Shown in pieces: positions 38,105-47,108 of a stretch of 64,000 nucleotides of DNA. Within the stretch, counting starts at the first letter, position 1; each line of letters opens with the position of its first letter. Source of the stretch: Bacterioplanoides pacificum. GTDB lineage: Bacteria > Pseudomonadota > Gammaproteobacteria > Pseudomonadales > Oceanobacteraceae. Position numbers and translations under genes: made by a program. The stretch spans positions 1-64,000 of the forward strand of contig NZ_JBHRYB010000013.1 of assembly GCF_042648445.1 (NCBI RefSeq), in the 5' to 3' direction. The notes beneath the pieces are model-generated. The model had not been told where the DNA came from. It did no database searches and saw only the letters and a program-made list of their open reading frames with translations.

Positions 38105-39190
38105 TTATGCATTTGCCAGCGCAGCGACAACCGCCTCGCCCATCTCAGCCGTACTGACTTTCTTCATACCGTCAGAATAGATATCGGCCGTCCGCAAGCC
38201 CTGATCCAGCACATTGCTGACCGCTTGCTCAATCGCATCCGCCGCTGCGCTCTCGTTAAGAGAATAACGCAACATCATGGCCGCTGACAAAATTGTGGCC
38301 AGCGGGTTAGCAATTCCCTGCCCGGCAATATCCGGCGCCGAGCCGTGACACGGCTCGTACATACCTTTGTTGTTCTTATCCAGAGACGCAGACGGCAGCA
38401 TACCAATCGAACCGGTCAGCATGGCGGCGGCGTCGGATAAAATGTCACCAAACATATTGCCCGTTACCATAACGTCGAACTGCTTCGGTGCGCGCACCAG
38501 CTGCATCGCCGCGTTATCGACGTACATATGCGACAGCTCAACGTCCGGGTAGTCTTTTGCCACTTCATTCATAATCTCGCGCCACAGCACGGTCACTTCC
38601 AGAACGTTGGCCTTATCGACTGAGCACAGTTTTTTGCCACGCTTCTGCGCCGACTCAAATGCGACCTTGGCGATACGGCGAATCTCAGATTCAGAGTAAA
38701 CGTAGGTGTTGTAACCCTGACGTTCGCCATTTTCCAACTCGCGAATACCACGTGGCTGACCAAAATAAATACCGCCGGTCAGTTCACGTACGATCAGAAT
38801 ATCCAGGCCAGACACGACTTCCGGCTTCAGCGAAGATGCATCCGCCAGTTGCGGATACAGAATCGCCGGACGCAGGTTACCGAATAATTCCAGGCCGGAA
38901 CGCAGACCTAACAGACCTTTCTCAGGACGCAGTTCACGATCGTCCAGTTCGTCCCATTTAGGGCCGCCCACAGCCCCGAGCAGAATGGCATCCGCCTTTT
39001 CAGCTTTTTGCATGGTCACTTCCGGCAGCGGCGTGCCAAACTCGTCATAGGCCGCACCACCCACCAGAGCGTTGTCCAGTTCAATATTCAGGTTGAACTT
39101 TTGTTTCGCCGTTTCCAGAACTTTAACCGCTTCGGTTACGATTTCCGGACCAATGCCATCACCTGGCAAAATTAAAACATTCTGAGTCAT
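38105..39190 (-). CDS. leuB: 3-isopropylmalate dehydrogenase
   Basis: 361 residues, oxidising and decarboxylating 3-isopropylmalate in leucine synthesis. ILPGDGIGPEIVTEAVKVLE at the start, the substrate region LRPEKGLLGLRSGLELFGNLRP, Lys in SVDKANVLEVT, and EPCHGSAPDIAGQGIANPL. A 315-nt gap with two palindromic elements separates it from leuD. Confidence 0.96.
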   Translation of the reverse strand: MTQNVLILPGDGIGPEIVTEAVKVLETAKQKFNLNIELDNALVGGAAYDEFGTPLPEVTMQKAEKADAILLGAVGGPKWDELDDRELRPEKGLLGLRSGLELFGNLRPAILYPQLADASSLKPEVVSGLDILIVRELTGGIYFGQPRGIRELENGERQGYNTYVYSESEIRRIAKVAFESAQKRGKKLCSVDKANVLEVTVLWREIMNEVAKDYPDVELSHMYVDNAAMQLVRAPKQFDVMVTGNMFGDILSDAAAMLTGSIGMLPSASLDKNNKGMYEPCHGSAPDIAGQGIANPLATILSAAMMLRYSLNESAAADAIEQAVSNVLDQGLRTADIYSDGMKKVSTAEMGEAVVAALANA

Positions 39191-39227
39191 TGTCTTTTCG
39201 CTTAATTTTTCTTAAAAATTTTCAAAC

Positions 39228-39342
39228 GCATTTTGCAATAGGGTGGTTTTTCTATCGCCGGAGCGAGGCAACATCCCTGTAAAAGCGCCCCGGCGGCAAC
39301 GTCCTGTTGCCTGCTAAGAAAAACCACCCTACCGCAAACTGC
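39228..39342 (-). repeat. Palindromic element 1 in the leuD-leuB gap
   Basis: Outer arms of about 26 nt (39228-39253 and 39317-39342) are inverted copies with a few mismatches and share an unbroken TAGGGTGGTTTTTCT. Inside, read on the minus strand, are GGCAAC-AGGAC-GTTGCC (39295-39311), a hairpin with GGA in the loop, and then TACAGGGATGT (39271-39281) between GC-rich arms. The layout matches element 2 in the opposite orientation. It looks like a dispersed, structured repeat. Confidence 0.75.
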
Positions 39343-39368
39343 TTAATTCAATTCCGAACAATATTGAA

Positions 39369-39484
39369 GCATCAAACTGACTGATGTTGTTTGCTGCAGG
39401 GGTCGATCACATGGATGTGATCGTCTAGCCTTCAAGGATGAACTTGTAGCGCCCCGAAAGAAAACAACTCAGTCAATTTGATGC
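39369..39484 (+). repeat. Palindromic element 2 in the leuD-leuB gap
   Basis: Outer arms (39369-39392 and 39461-39484) are imperfect inverted copies; both outer ends read GCATCAAA when taken inward. Inside, on the plus strand, a perfect 9-bp hairpin CGATCACAT-GG-ATGTGATCG (39404-39423) is followed by TTCAAGGATGAA (39431-39442) and GCGCCCC. The layout is that of element 1, turned around. No gene fits in the gap. Confidence 0.75.
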
Positions 39485-39505
39485 AGCCGATTTCAGAGTA
39501 AAAGA

Positions 39506-40153
39506 CTACTTAACCTGATCAAACAACCACGGATTAGCAGCACGGCGTTTTTCTTCATACGCCTTAATATCATCCGCATCCTGCAACGTCAGGCCAATAT
39601 CATCCAAACCATTGAGTAAGCAATGCTTACGGAACGGATCGACATCAAATGCAATCTCACCACCATCCGGTGTGATAATTTTTTGCTGTTCCAAGTCCAC
39701 GGTTAATTCATAACCTTCATTGGCTTCAACCGCCTTAAATAAATCATCAACAATCTTTTCGTCGAGGATGATTGGCAGCAGGCCGTTTTTAAAGCTGTTA
39801 TTAAAGAAGATATCCGCATAGCTCGGCGCAATAATCGCACGGAAGCCAAAATCTTCTAATGCCCAGGGCGCGTGTTCACGACTGGAACCACAACCAAAGT
39901 TTTCACGGGCTAATAAAACCGAAGCACCCTGATAACGCGGCTGGTTTAAAACGAAGTCCGGATTTAACGGACGACCGGAGTTATCCGCATCCGGCTGACC
40001 TTCATCCAGGTAACGTAATTCGTCAAACAGATTCGGACCAAAACCACTGCGTTTAATGGATTTCAGAAACTGCTTTGGAATAATCATATCAGTATCGATA
40101 TTCGGGCGATCCATCGGAGCCACAATACCGCTGTGTACAACAAAAGGTTTCAT
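39506..40153 (-). CDS. leuD: 3-isopropylmalate dehydratase small subunit
   Basis: 215 residues; with LeuC it isomerises isopropylmalate. The start NIDTDMIIPKQFLKSIKRSG and the swivel motif NFGCGSSREHAPWALEDFG are diagnostic. It begins 12 nt after leuC. Length is normal. Confidence 0.96.
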   Translation of the reverse strand: MKPFVVHSGIVAPMDRPNIDTDMIIPKQFLKSIKRSGFGPNLFDELRYLDEGQPDADNSGRPLNPDFVLNQPRYQGASVLLARENFGCGSSREHAPWALEDFGFRAIIAPSYADIFFNNSFKNGLLPIILDEKIVDDLFKAVEANEGYELTVDLEQQKIITPDGGEIAFDVDPFRKHCLLNGLDDIGLTLQDADDIKAYEEKRRAANPWLFDQVK

Positions 40154-40165
40154 CGCATTAGCTCC

Positions 40166-41584
40166 TTAAAGATCACGAATATCAATAAAATGACCAGCAA
40201 CCGCCGCAGCAGCCGCCATCGCCGGGCTTACCAGGTGAGTACGACCACCGTATCCCTGACGACCTTCAAAGTTGCGGTTGGAAGTCGAGGCACAATGCTC
40301 ACCGCTGCCCAACTTGTCGGCATTCATGGCCAGACACATGGAGCAGCCCGGCTCACGCCATTCAAAACCGGCTTCGATAAAGATTTTGTCCAGACCTTCA
40401 GCTTCCGCCTGCTCCTTCACCAGACCAGAACCCGGAACCACCAACGCCTGCATCACGCTGTCCGCTACTTTACGGCCTTTAGCAATCTCCGCAGCCTGAC
40501 GTAAATCTTCGATACGGCTGTTGGTGCAAGAACCAATAAATACCCGATCCAGTTTGATATCAGTAATCTTCTGACCACCAGTCAGCCCCATGTATTCATG
40601 AGCGCGCTTAATAGCTGATTGCTGAACATCATCTTTACCGTCTTCAACACGCGGCACCGTGCCGTCAACCGTGGTTACCATTTCAGGAGACGTACCCCAG
40701 GTTACCTGCGGTTTGATGTCTTCGGCTTTGATTTCCACGACCTTGTCGAACTCAGCATCGTCGTCAGACACCAGCTCTTTCCAGGCGTCTAATGCCAGTT
40801 GCCAATGTTCACCTTTGGGTGCGTACGGACGATCTTTAACGTATTCCGCTGTGATCTCATCAAATGCCACCATACCGACACGAGCACCGGCTTCGATCGC
40901 CATGTTACACATGGTCATACGGCCTTCCATACTCATACTGCGGATGGCGCTGCCACCAAACTCCATCGCACAACCATTACCACCAGCAGTACCAATAACA
41001 CCAATGACGTGCAGCACCACATCTTTACCCGTGATACCCGGCGCTAATTCACCATCAACACGAATCAACAGATTTTTCATTTTGCGCTGAATCAGACACT
41101 GGGTCGCCAGTACGTGTTCAACTTCTGAGGTGCCAATACCGTGAGCCAGCGCAGCAAAAGCGCCGTGGGTGGCGGTGTGAGAATCACCACAAACAACCGT
41201 CATACCCGGCAAGGTTGCACCCTGCTCCGGGCCCACCACGTGTACGATGCCCTGACGCTTGTCCTGCATTTTGAATTCAACAATGCCGAAATCATCGCAG
41301 TTTTCATCCAGTGTTTTCACCTGGATTTTAGACACCGGATCCTGAATACCTTCAATACCCGACTCACGCTCCAGCGATGTCGTAGGAACGTTGTGATCCG
41401 GTGTTGCCAGGTTGGCATCCAGACGCCACGGCTTACGGCCGGCAATGCGTAAACCTTCAAACGCCTGAGGCGACGTTACTTCGTGCAACAACTGGCGGTC
41501 GATATAAATTAACGCCGTGCCGTCATCACGCTCTTTTACCAGATGTTGTTGCCACAACTTATCGTAGAGGGTTTGTCCAGCCAT
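40166..41584 (-). CDS. leuC: 3-isopropylmalate dehydratase large subunit
   Basis: 472 residues, an aconitase-family 4Fe-4S enzyme. Cluster cysteines are in VFIGSCTNSRIEDLR and PGCSMCLAMNADKL; CGDSHTATHGAFAALAHGIG is also conserved. In its leader a direct repeat of ATTTCCGCG (41621-41629 and 41633-41641) may be regulatory. It is divergent from the LysR gene. Confidence 0.96.
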   Translation of the reverse strand: MAGQTLYDKLWQQHLVKERDDGTALIYIDRQLLHEVTSPQAFEGLRIAGRKPWRLDANLATPDHNVPTTSLERESGIEGIQDPVSKIQVKTLDENCDDFGIVEFKMQDKRQGIVHVVGPEQGATLPGMTVVCGDSHTATHGAFAALAHGIGTSEVEHVLATQCLIQRKMKNLLIRVDGELAPGITGKDVVLHVIGVIGTAGGNGCAMEFGGSAIRSMSMEGRMTMCNMAIEAGARVGMVAFDEITAEYVKDRPYAPKGEHWQLALDAWKELVSDDDAEFDKVVEIKAEDIKPQVTWGTSPEMVTTVDGTVPRVEDGKDDVQQSAIKRAHEYMGLTGGQKITDIKLDRVFIGSCTNSRIEDLRQAAEIAKGRKVADSVMQALVVPGSGLVKEQAEAEGLDKIFIEAGFEWREPGCSMCLAMNADKLGSGEHCASTSNRNFEGRQGYGGRTHLVSPAMAAAAAVAGHFIDIRDL

Positions 41585-41705
41585 GGTTGGCTCCTTAACT
41601 CAGGGGATGTATCTCATCTCATTTCCGCGGTTATTTCCGCGTTAGCTATTGCATCAATATACGCCAAATGCTAAACAACATAAATTCATATTTTTTCTAG
41701 TTTAA

Positions 41706-41720
41706 ATTCCATACTGGAAT
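41706..41720. promoter_or_regulatory. LysR-type operator (perfect T-N11-A palindrome)
   Basis: ATTCCA-TAC-TGGAAT is a perfect palindrome containing T-N11-A, the consensus LysR-type site. It ends 12 nt before the lysR ATG and directly abuts its GGAAGGAG ribosome site, so binding could repress the regulator gene, and it lies in the shared region with leuC. Confidence 0.65.
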
Positions 41721-41732
41721 GGAAGGAGTCAA

Positions 41733-42599
41733 ATGGATACCCAAGCGTTACGGGCTTTTCTCAGTGTCGCGGCCTGCTCGTCGTTCTCCCTCGCCGGTGA
41801 GCGCCTGCACCTGACCCAGTCAGCAGTCAGTAAACGTATTCAGCAACTGGAACAACAACTCGACACCCAGTTATTTGACCGCCACAACCGCACCATCAGT
41901 CTGACTGAGGCGGGCCAGGCATTATTGCCTAAAGCGCAGCAGATCCTCGCTCTGGTAGCCGATACAGAACTGCAATTGCACAACCTCAGCGGCGAGGTCA
42001 GTGGCACCCTGTCACTGGCCACCAGCCACCATATTGGCCTGCACCGCTTACCGCCAGTACTGAAAGAATTCGTTCGCTGTTACCCCCAGGCCCAGCTCAA
42101 TCTGGAATTCATGGGTTCAGAACGGGCCTATCAGGCCGTCGACGCTCGCCAGGTAGAGCTGGCACTGACGACTCTGGAGCAGCAACCGCCGGCACACATT
42201 ACATCGCACCTGCTATGGCAGGACGAGATGGTGTGTGTCTGTGCTCCCGACCACCAGCTGGCCAGCCTGAACCAGCCCACGCTGCAGCAACTGAGTCAGT
42301 CACCGGCCATTTTGCCCGAACGCGATACTATTACGTTTCAGCTGGTCGAGTCCGCCTTTGTCCGCCAGGGGTTAACGCTGCAGGCGCCAATGCCCACCAA
42401 CTATCTGGAAACCATTAAAATGATGGTATCGGTCGGTCTTGGCTGGAGCATGCTGCCGGCATCGATGATCAGTAACGACCAACAGCTACATCGTCTGATC
42501 TGGCCCGACCAGGCAATTTGCCGTCCCCTGGGACTCATTCATTTACAGGAAAGAACGCTCAGCAATGCCGCCCAGGCGCTGATCCGGCTTCTGTTTTAA
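41733..42599 (+). CDS. LysR-family transcriptional regulator
   Basis: 288 residues. The N-terminal winged helix-turn-helix reads ALRAFLSVAACSSFSLAGER, then LHLTQSAVSKRIQQLEQQL; a substrate-binding domain with two lobes follows. Divergent from leuC with 148 nt between, as in Pseudomonas, which suggests control of leucine genes or linked metabolism. The effector cannot be read from sequence. The start is ATG 41733 with GGAAGGAG upstream. Confidence 0.92.
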   Translation: MDTQALRAFLSVAACSSFSLAGERLHLTQSAVSKRIQQLEQQLDTQLFDRHNRTISLTEAGQALLPKAQQILALVADTELQLHNLSGEVSGTLSLATSHHIGLHRLPPVLKEFVRCYPQAQLNLEFMGSERAYQAVDARQVELALTTLEQQPPAHITSHLLWQDEMVCVCAPDHQLASLNQPTLQQLSQSPAILPERDTITFQLVESAFVRQGLTLQAPMPTNYLETIKMMVSVGLGWSMLPASMISNDQQLHRLIWPDQAICRPLGLIHLQERTLSNAAQALIRLLF

Positions 42600-42702
42600 A
42601 CGGTTGAATTTCTGCCTAAAAAAGCCGACATTGATTCAACACAAGATGGTCGCCGCCACATCCGGCTAGGCTATTGGTGTTAACCCACACAAGGAAAATA
42701 TT

Positions 42703-43632
42703 ATGTTGGATATCAATCACATTCTGGTCGTGCTCGACAGCGATCACCCGGAGCAAATTGCTCTGGAACGGGCACTCTGGCTGGCACGCTCTCTGGATGC
42801 CGACCTGACATTGATGACCAACACGTACGAACCCCACTGCGAAGAAGGTTCGGCATTATCGGCCATCGACAGCAACACCCAGCTGCGCATTAAGCAGGCC
42901 CTGCTGAAAAAGGCGGATAACTGGATTAACAGCTTTGTGTCAGAAACCAGTGGCGTCAACACCAGCACGGAGGTGCACTGGCAAAAACACTTGCACGATG
43001 CCGTCATTGAATCCATGCGCAACAAAGACTTCGACCTGGTCATCAAAGGTACCCAACCCCACAGCCTGGTTGATCGTATTTTCACCCACACCGACTGGAA
43101 TATGTTGCGCCACTGCCCGGCACCGGTGTTATTGGTTAAAAATGCGCAACCCTGGCAACACAACCGCATATTGGCCGCAGTCGATGCCACGGCCCCCGAC
43201 CAGAGCCACGATCTGATCAACGACAACATCCTGTCTTTTGCCGAGCACCTGGCTGATCACTTTGACACCGACCTGCATCTGGGCAACGCCTACCCATTAG
43301 TCAGCGTGGCGTTCGCCATGGTGCCGGAAGTAACAGCCCCGGATGATATTCAGAGCTACGTCACAGAACAACACGAAAGCGGCTGCCAGCAATGGGCGCA
43401 GAAATACAACATCGACAACGATCATATTCATATTGCCGAAGGTGACACTGACGATGTGGTTTCAGAGATTGCGGCTCGTATTGAAGCCGACCTGGTCGTG
43501 GTCGGCACCGTTGGCCGTGAAGGGCTGGCGGGCGTGCTGATCGGTAATACGGCCGAAGCCCTGGTGGATAAAGTGAATTGTGATGTGCTGGTCATCAAAC
43601 CTCAGGACGGGGTAAAACCTGATGCTGAATAA
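42703..43632 (+). CDS. uspE: Tandem universal stress protein, UspE-like
   Basis: 309 residues made of two Usp domains. The first begins INHILVVLDSDHPEQIALER and the second begins HNRILAAVDATAPDQS, with the nucleotide-loop sequence VVGTVGREGLAGVLIGNTAE near the end, matching G-2x-G-9x-G(S/T). Tandem Usp proteins bind adenine nucleotides and serve in stress survival. The ribosome site AAGGA precedes ATG 42703. A terminator follows. Confidence 0.9.
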   Translation: MLDINHILVVLDSDHPEQIALERALWLARSLDADLTLMTNTYEPHCEEGSALSAIDSNTQLRIKQALLKKADNWINSFVSETSGVNTSTEVHWQKHLHDAVIESMRNKDFDLVIKGTQPHSLVDRIFTHTDWNMLRHCPAPVLLVKNAQPWQHNRILAAVDATAPDQSHDLINDNILSFAEHLADHFDTDLHLGNAYPLVSVAFAMVPEVTAPDDIQSYVTEQHESGCQQWAQKYNIDNDHIHIAEGDTDDVVSEIAARIEADLVVVGTVGREGLAGVLIGNTAEALVDKVNCDVLVIKPQDGVKPDAE

Positions 43633-43651
43633 AGAAAGCTGACAATTACAC

Positions 43652-43675
43652 AGGCCGCCGTTGCGGCCTCTTTTG
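43652..43675 (+). terminator. Terminator after the uspE-like gene
   Basis: AGGCCGC-CGTT-GCGGCCT stem-loop followed by CTTTTG, 19 nt past the stop. It ends only a few bases before the ATG of the next gene, which therefore needs read-through or a promoter inside the preceding gene. Confidence 0.75.
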
Positions 43676-43681
43676 TATGTT

Positions 43682-44143
43682 ATGAAACAGTTATTAGTTA
43701 TTTACCACAGTCCTTCAGCAAACCTGGAGAAGTTACGCCAGGCCATCATCAGCGGTCATGAGCAGGCGATATGCCCAGCGGTCTCCATTAAGACGGTCGC
43801 GGCACTGCAATGCCAGCCCGATCAGGTGATAGCAGCAGACAGCGTATTACTGCTGACACCCGAAAATCTCGGCTACATCAGTGGCGCGTTAAAAGATTTT
43901 TTCGACCGCTGTTACTACCCTTGCCTCGAACACACCCAGGGTAAACCCTGTGCAGCCATTATCCGCGCCGGGCATGATGGCACCGGTAGCGTACGGGCTT
44001 TACAAACCATCACCACCGGCCTGCGCTGGCGCTGGGTACAGCAACCACTGGTGTTACGTGGTGACTGGCAGGACAATTTTTTACAGCAAACCGAGGAACT
44101 GGCCTGTGCCCTGACCCTGGCACTGGATCAGGGCATATACTGA
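43682..44143 (+). CDS. Flavodoxin-like NAD(P)H-dependent FMN reductase family protein
   Basis: 153 residues. The flavodoxin-fold start is MKQLLVIYHSPSANLEKL, where SPSAN forms the FMN phosphate loop, and LLLTPENLGYISGALKDFFD matches the flavin-contact region of this family. ATG 43682 is preferred over the TTG 7 codons upstream, since that would lie inside the terminator hairpin. Substrate is unknown. It is convergent with prpE (12 nt between stops). Confidence 0.8.
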   Translation: MKQLLVIYHSPSANLEKLRQAIISGHEQAICPAVSIKTVAALQCQPDQVIAADSVLLLTPENLGYISGALKDFFDRCYYPCLEHTQGKPCAAIIRAGHDGTGSVRALQTITTGLRWRWVQQPLVLRGDWQDNFLQQTEELACALTLALDQGIY

Positions 44144-44155
44144 ACCGCATTGGTT

Positions 44156-46042
44156 TCAACTGACACCTTTCTCCTTCAGCGCCTGCTCAATTTCCTGCAG
44201 ACAGGCCGGATCATCAATGGTTGATGGCGTACTGTATTCCTCATTGTTAGCAATATTACGCAATACTTTCCGCAGGATTTTACCGGAGCGGGTTTTTGGT
44301 AAACGCTGCACCACCACCGCATTCTTAAAGCTGGCAACCGCGCCGATGTTATCGCGCACCCGTTGTACCAGTTCTTGTTTCAGCTGCTCTTCGTCAATAT
44401 CCACGCCATCTTTTAACAGCACCAGACCAAGCGGCTCCTCCCCTTTCAGATCACTGCTCTGGCCAATGACCGCACATTCGGCAACGGCATCATGACCAGC
44501 CACCACTTCTTCCATCTCCCCGGTTGATAAGCGGTGCCCGGCAACGTTAATAATGTCATCAGTCCGCCCCAGTACAAACAGATAGCCGTCTTCATCCAGC
44601 ATACCGCCATCACCGGTCACGTAATAACCCGGATAGGTATTCAGATAACCGGCCTCAAAACGCTCGTGATTACGCCAGATGGTCGGCAAACAGCCTGGCG
44701 GTAATGGCAATTTAATGGCAATACTGCCCTGTTCACCGGCGGCGGCCAGCTGACCGCGGGAATCCAGAATCTGCACATGATAACCCGGTGAAGGTCGGGT
44801 AACTGAACCGGCCTTCGGTGTTGCCGGCTCCAGCCCCATGTGATTACCGGCAATCGCCCAACCGGTTTCGGTTTGCCACCAGTGGTCAACGATCGGTCGC
44901 TGAATATGCTGATCAACCCAGTCGTAAGTGGGCGGATCAAGACGTTCGCCCGCCATAAACACCGTTTTTAACGCCGACAAGTCGTATTGTCTGGCCAGCT
45001 GACATTGCGGATCTTCTTTACGAATCGCACGGAAGGCGGTGGGTGCAGCAAAAATGCCTTTTACTTTATACTCTTCGCAAACCCGCCAGAACGCACCGGC
45101 ATCCGGAGTCCTTACCGGTTTCCCCTCATAAAACACCGTGGTACAGCCACGAATCAGTGGCGCATAAACAATATAAGAGTGACCAACAACCCAGCCAACA
45201 TCCGACGCAGCCCAGAACACATCACCCGGATGCATGTCATACACCAGCTCCATTGAATAGTGCATGGCCACCGCGTGGCCACCGTTATCACGTACCACCC
45301 CTTTGGGCTTACCGGTTGTCCCCGAGGTATACAACACATACAGCGGATCGGTCGCTCTCACGGCCACACAGTCCGCAGGCTGGGCAGCCGCCAGTGCCTG
45401 TTGCCAGTCAACATCCCGGCCAGCAGTCAGCTCACAGGGGTGCTGTTCACGCTGCAGAATCACGCAACCGGACGGCTTCGCCTGTGCCAGGCTAATCGCT
45501 TCGTCCAGAATCGGCTTGTACGGAATCACCCGGTCAATTTCGATACCGCAGGAAGCAGACACCACCACTTTCGGCTCTGCATCGTCGATACGCACCGCCA
45601 GCTCATGCGCAGCAAAGCCGCCAAATACCACCGAGTGAACCGCACCAATACGGGCGCAGGCCAGCATAGCAATGGCTGCCTCCGGCACCATCGGCATATA
45701 AATGATCACACGATCGCCTTTCTCAACGCCCTGGTTCAACAACACACCGGCAAACAGAGCAACCGCTTCCGTCAGCTCGCTGAAGCTGTATTGTTTTTTG
45801 TTGCCGGTTACCGGCGAGTCGTAGATCAGAGCAATATCATCACCCCGGCCCGCCAGCACATGCTGATCCAGAGCCAGGTAGGCCGTATTCAGCTCACCGT
45901 CGACAAACCAGCGATCAATGCCGTGATCATCTTTCTGCAGCAGGGTGCGGGGTTTACGGAACCAATGAATTTTGTCGGCCTGTTGTTGCCAGAAACGCTC
46001 TGGTTGCTCAATGGATGTCTGGTATTCCTGTTGGTAACTCAT
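44156..46042 (-). CDS. prpE: Propionate-CoA ligase (acyl-CoA synthetase)
   Basis: 628 residues, the same length as PrpE. ATP motif YVLYTSGTTGKPKGVVRDNG, then WAASDVGWVVGHSYIVYAPL, WWQTETGWAIAGN, and the acetylatable catalytic Lys in LPKTRSGKILRKVLRN. It activates propionate, and possibly acetate, to the CoA ester via AMP. Propionyl-CoA synthetase is favoured over Acs because of the PrpE-like length and ends. No other prp gene lies nearby. Confidence 0.87.
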   Translation of the reverse strand: MSYQQEYQTSIEQPERFWQQQADKIHWFRKPRTLLQKDDHGIDRWFVDGELNTAYLALDQHVLAGRGDDIALIYDSPVTGNKKQYSFSELTEAVALFAGVLLNQGVEKGDRVIIYMPMVPEAAIAMLACARIGAVHSVVFGGFAAHELAVRIDDAEPKVVVSASCGIEIDRVIPYKPILDEAISLAQAKPSGCVILQREQHPCELTAGRDVDWQQALAAAQPADCVAVRATDPLYVLYTSGTTGKPKGVVRDNGGHAVAMHYSMELVYDMHPGDVFWAASDVGWVVGHSYIVYAPLIRGCTTVFYEGKPVRTPDAGAFWRVCEEYKVKGIFAAPTAFRAIRKEDPQCQLARQYDLSALKTVFMAGERLDPPTYDWVDQHIQRPIVDHWWQTETGWAIAGNHMGLEPATPKAGSVTRPSPGYHVQILDSRGQLAAAGEQGSIAIKLPLPPGCLPTIWRNHERFEAGYLNTYPGYYVTGDGGMLDEDGYLFVLGRTDDIINVAGHRLSTGEMEEVVAGHDAVAECAVIGQSSDLKGEEPLGLVLLKDGVDIDEEQLKQELVQRVRDNIGAVASFKNAVVVQRLPKTRSGKILRKVLRNIANNEEYSTPSTIDDPACLQEIEQALKEKGVS

Positions 46043-46190
46043 ACAAGTTCCCCTGTTGTTTTTATTGGAATTACCTTATGGGAAACAGGGTCAGGCGCAC
46101 TATTCGACCAAGGGTCATACCACGAAAGTCGATCCGCCTGCAGGCCGCATAAACCGTGACCAACAACCGGAATCCGGTAAAAACAGGCAT

Positions 46191-46218
46191 AAAAAAACCC
46201 GCCGTAGCGGGTTTTTTT
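46191..46218 (-). terminator. Rho-independent terminator after sucD
   Basis: AAAAAAACCCGC-CGTA-GCGGGTTTTTTT, a strong stem with A/T runs on both sides, immediately past the sucD stop on the minus strand. Confidence 0.92.
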
Positions 46219-46232
46219 CGTAACAGCGGCGA

Positions 46233-47105
46233 TTACCAGCCAGTTACTTCTTTCAGTGCTTCACCGATTTGCGCCAGAGAGCGAACGGTTTTAACACCCG
46301 CGTCTTCCAGGGCGGCAAACTTCTCGTCAGCCGTACCTTTACCGCCAGAGATGATCGCACCCGCGTGACCCATACGCTTACCTTTCGGAGCAGTAACACC
46401 CGCGATGTAAGAAACCACAGGCTTGGTCACGTTTTCTTTGATATAAGCAGCCGCTTCATCTTCAGCGGTACCACCGATTTCACCAATCATAACGATGGCT
46501 TCAGTCTGTGGATCATTCTGGAACATTTCCAGAATATCGATGAAGTTAGAACCCGGAATCGGGTCACCACCGATACCAACACAGGTAGACTGGCCGAAAC
46601 CGTAGTCAGTCGTCTGCTTCACTGCTTCATAGGTCAGGGTACCGGAACGGGAAACGATGCCCACTTTGCCTGGCAGGTGAATGTGACCCGGCATAATACC
46701 TATTTTACATTCTCCCGGAGTGATAACACCCGGGCAGTTAGGACCAATCAGACGAACGCCTAACTCATCACACTTCACCTTACATTCCAGCATGTCCATC
46801 ACCGGAATATGCTCAGTAATACAAACGATCAGTTTGATACCAGCGTTTGCGGCTTCCAGAATCGAATCTTTACAGAAAGGTGCTGGTACGTAGATAACAG
46901 ACGCTTCTGCACCAGTGGTTTCAACCGCTTCAGCAACGGTATTAAATACCGGCAGACCCAGGTGCTCAGTACCACCTTTACCCGGTGTTACACCGCCGAC
47001 CATTTGTGTACCGTAAGCAATTGCCTGCTCAGAGTGGAAAGTACCCTGACCGCCAGTAAAACCCTGACAGATAACTTTTGTGTCTTTGTTAATCAGAATG
47101 GACAT
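46233..47105 (-). CDS. sucD: Succinyl-CoA synthetase alpha subunit
   Basis: 290 residues. The CoA-binding start is INKDTKVICQGFTGGQGTFH, and the phosphohistidine loop is GHAGAIISGGKGTADEK. It forms the alpha-beta enzyme with SucC and makes ATP or GTP from succinyl-CoA in the TCA cycle. It starts 3 nt after sucC. Confidence 0.97.
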   Translation of the reverse strand: MSILINKDTKVICQGFTGGQGTFHSEQAIAYGTQMVGGVTPGKGGTEHLGLPVFNTVAEAVETTGAEASVIYVPAPFCKDSILEAANAGIKLIVCITEHIPVMDMLECKVKCDELGVRLIGPNCPGVITPGECKIGIMPGHIHLPGKVGIVSRSGTLTYEAVKQTTDYGFGQSTCVGIGGDPIPGSNFIDILEMFQNDPQTEAIVMIGEIGGTAEDEAAAYIKENVTKPVVSYIAGVTAPKGKRMGHAGAIISGGKGTADEKFAALEDAGVKTVRSLAQIGEALKEVTGW

Positions 47106-47108
47106 GTC

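Noticed and set aside
45260..46159. Plus-strand frame of 299 codons opposite prpE
   Set aside because: Antisense shadow of prpE with no protein-like motif or ribosome site.
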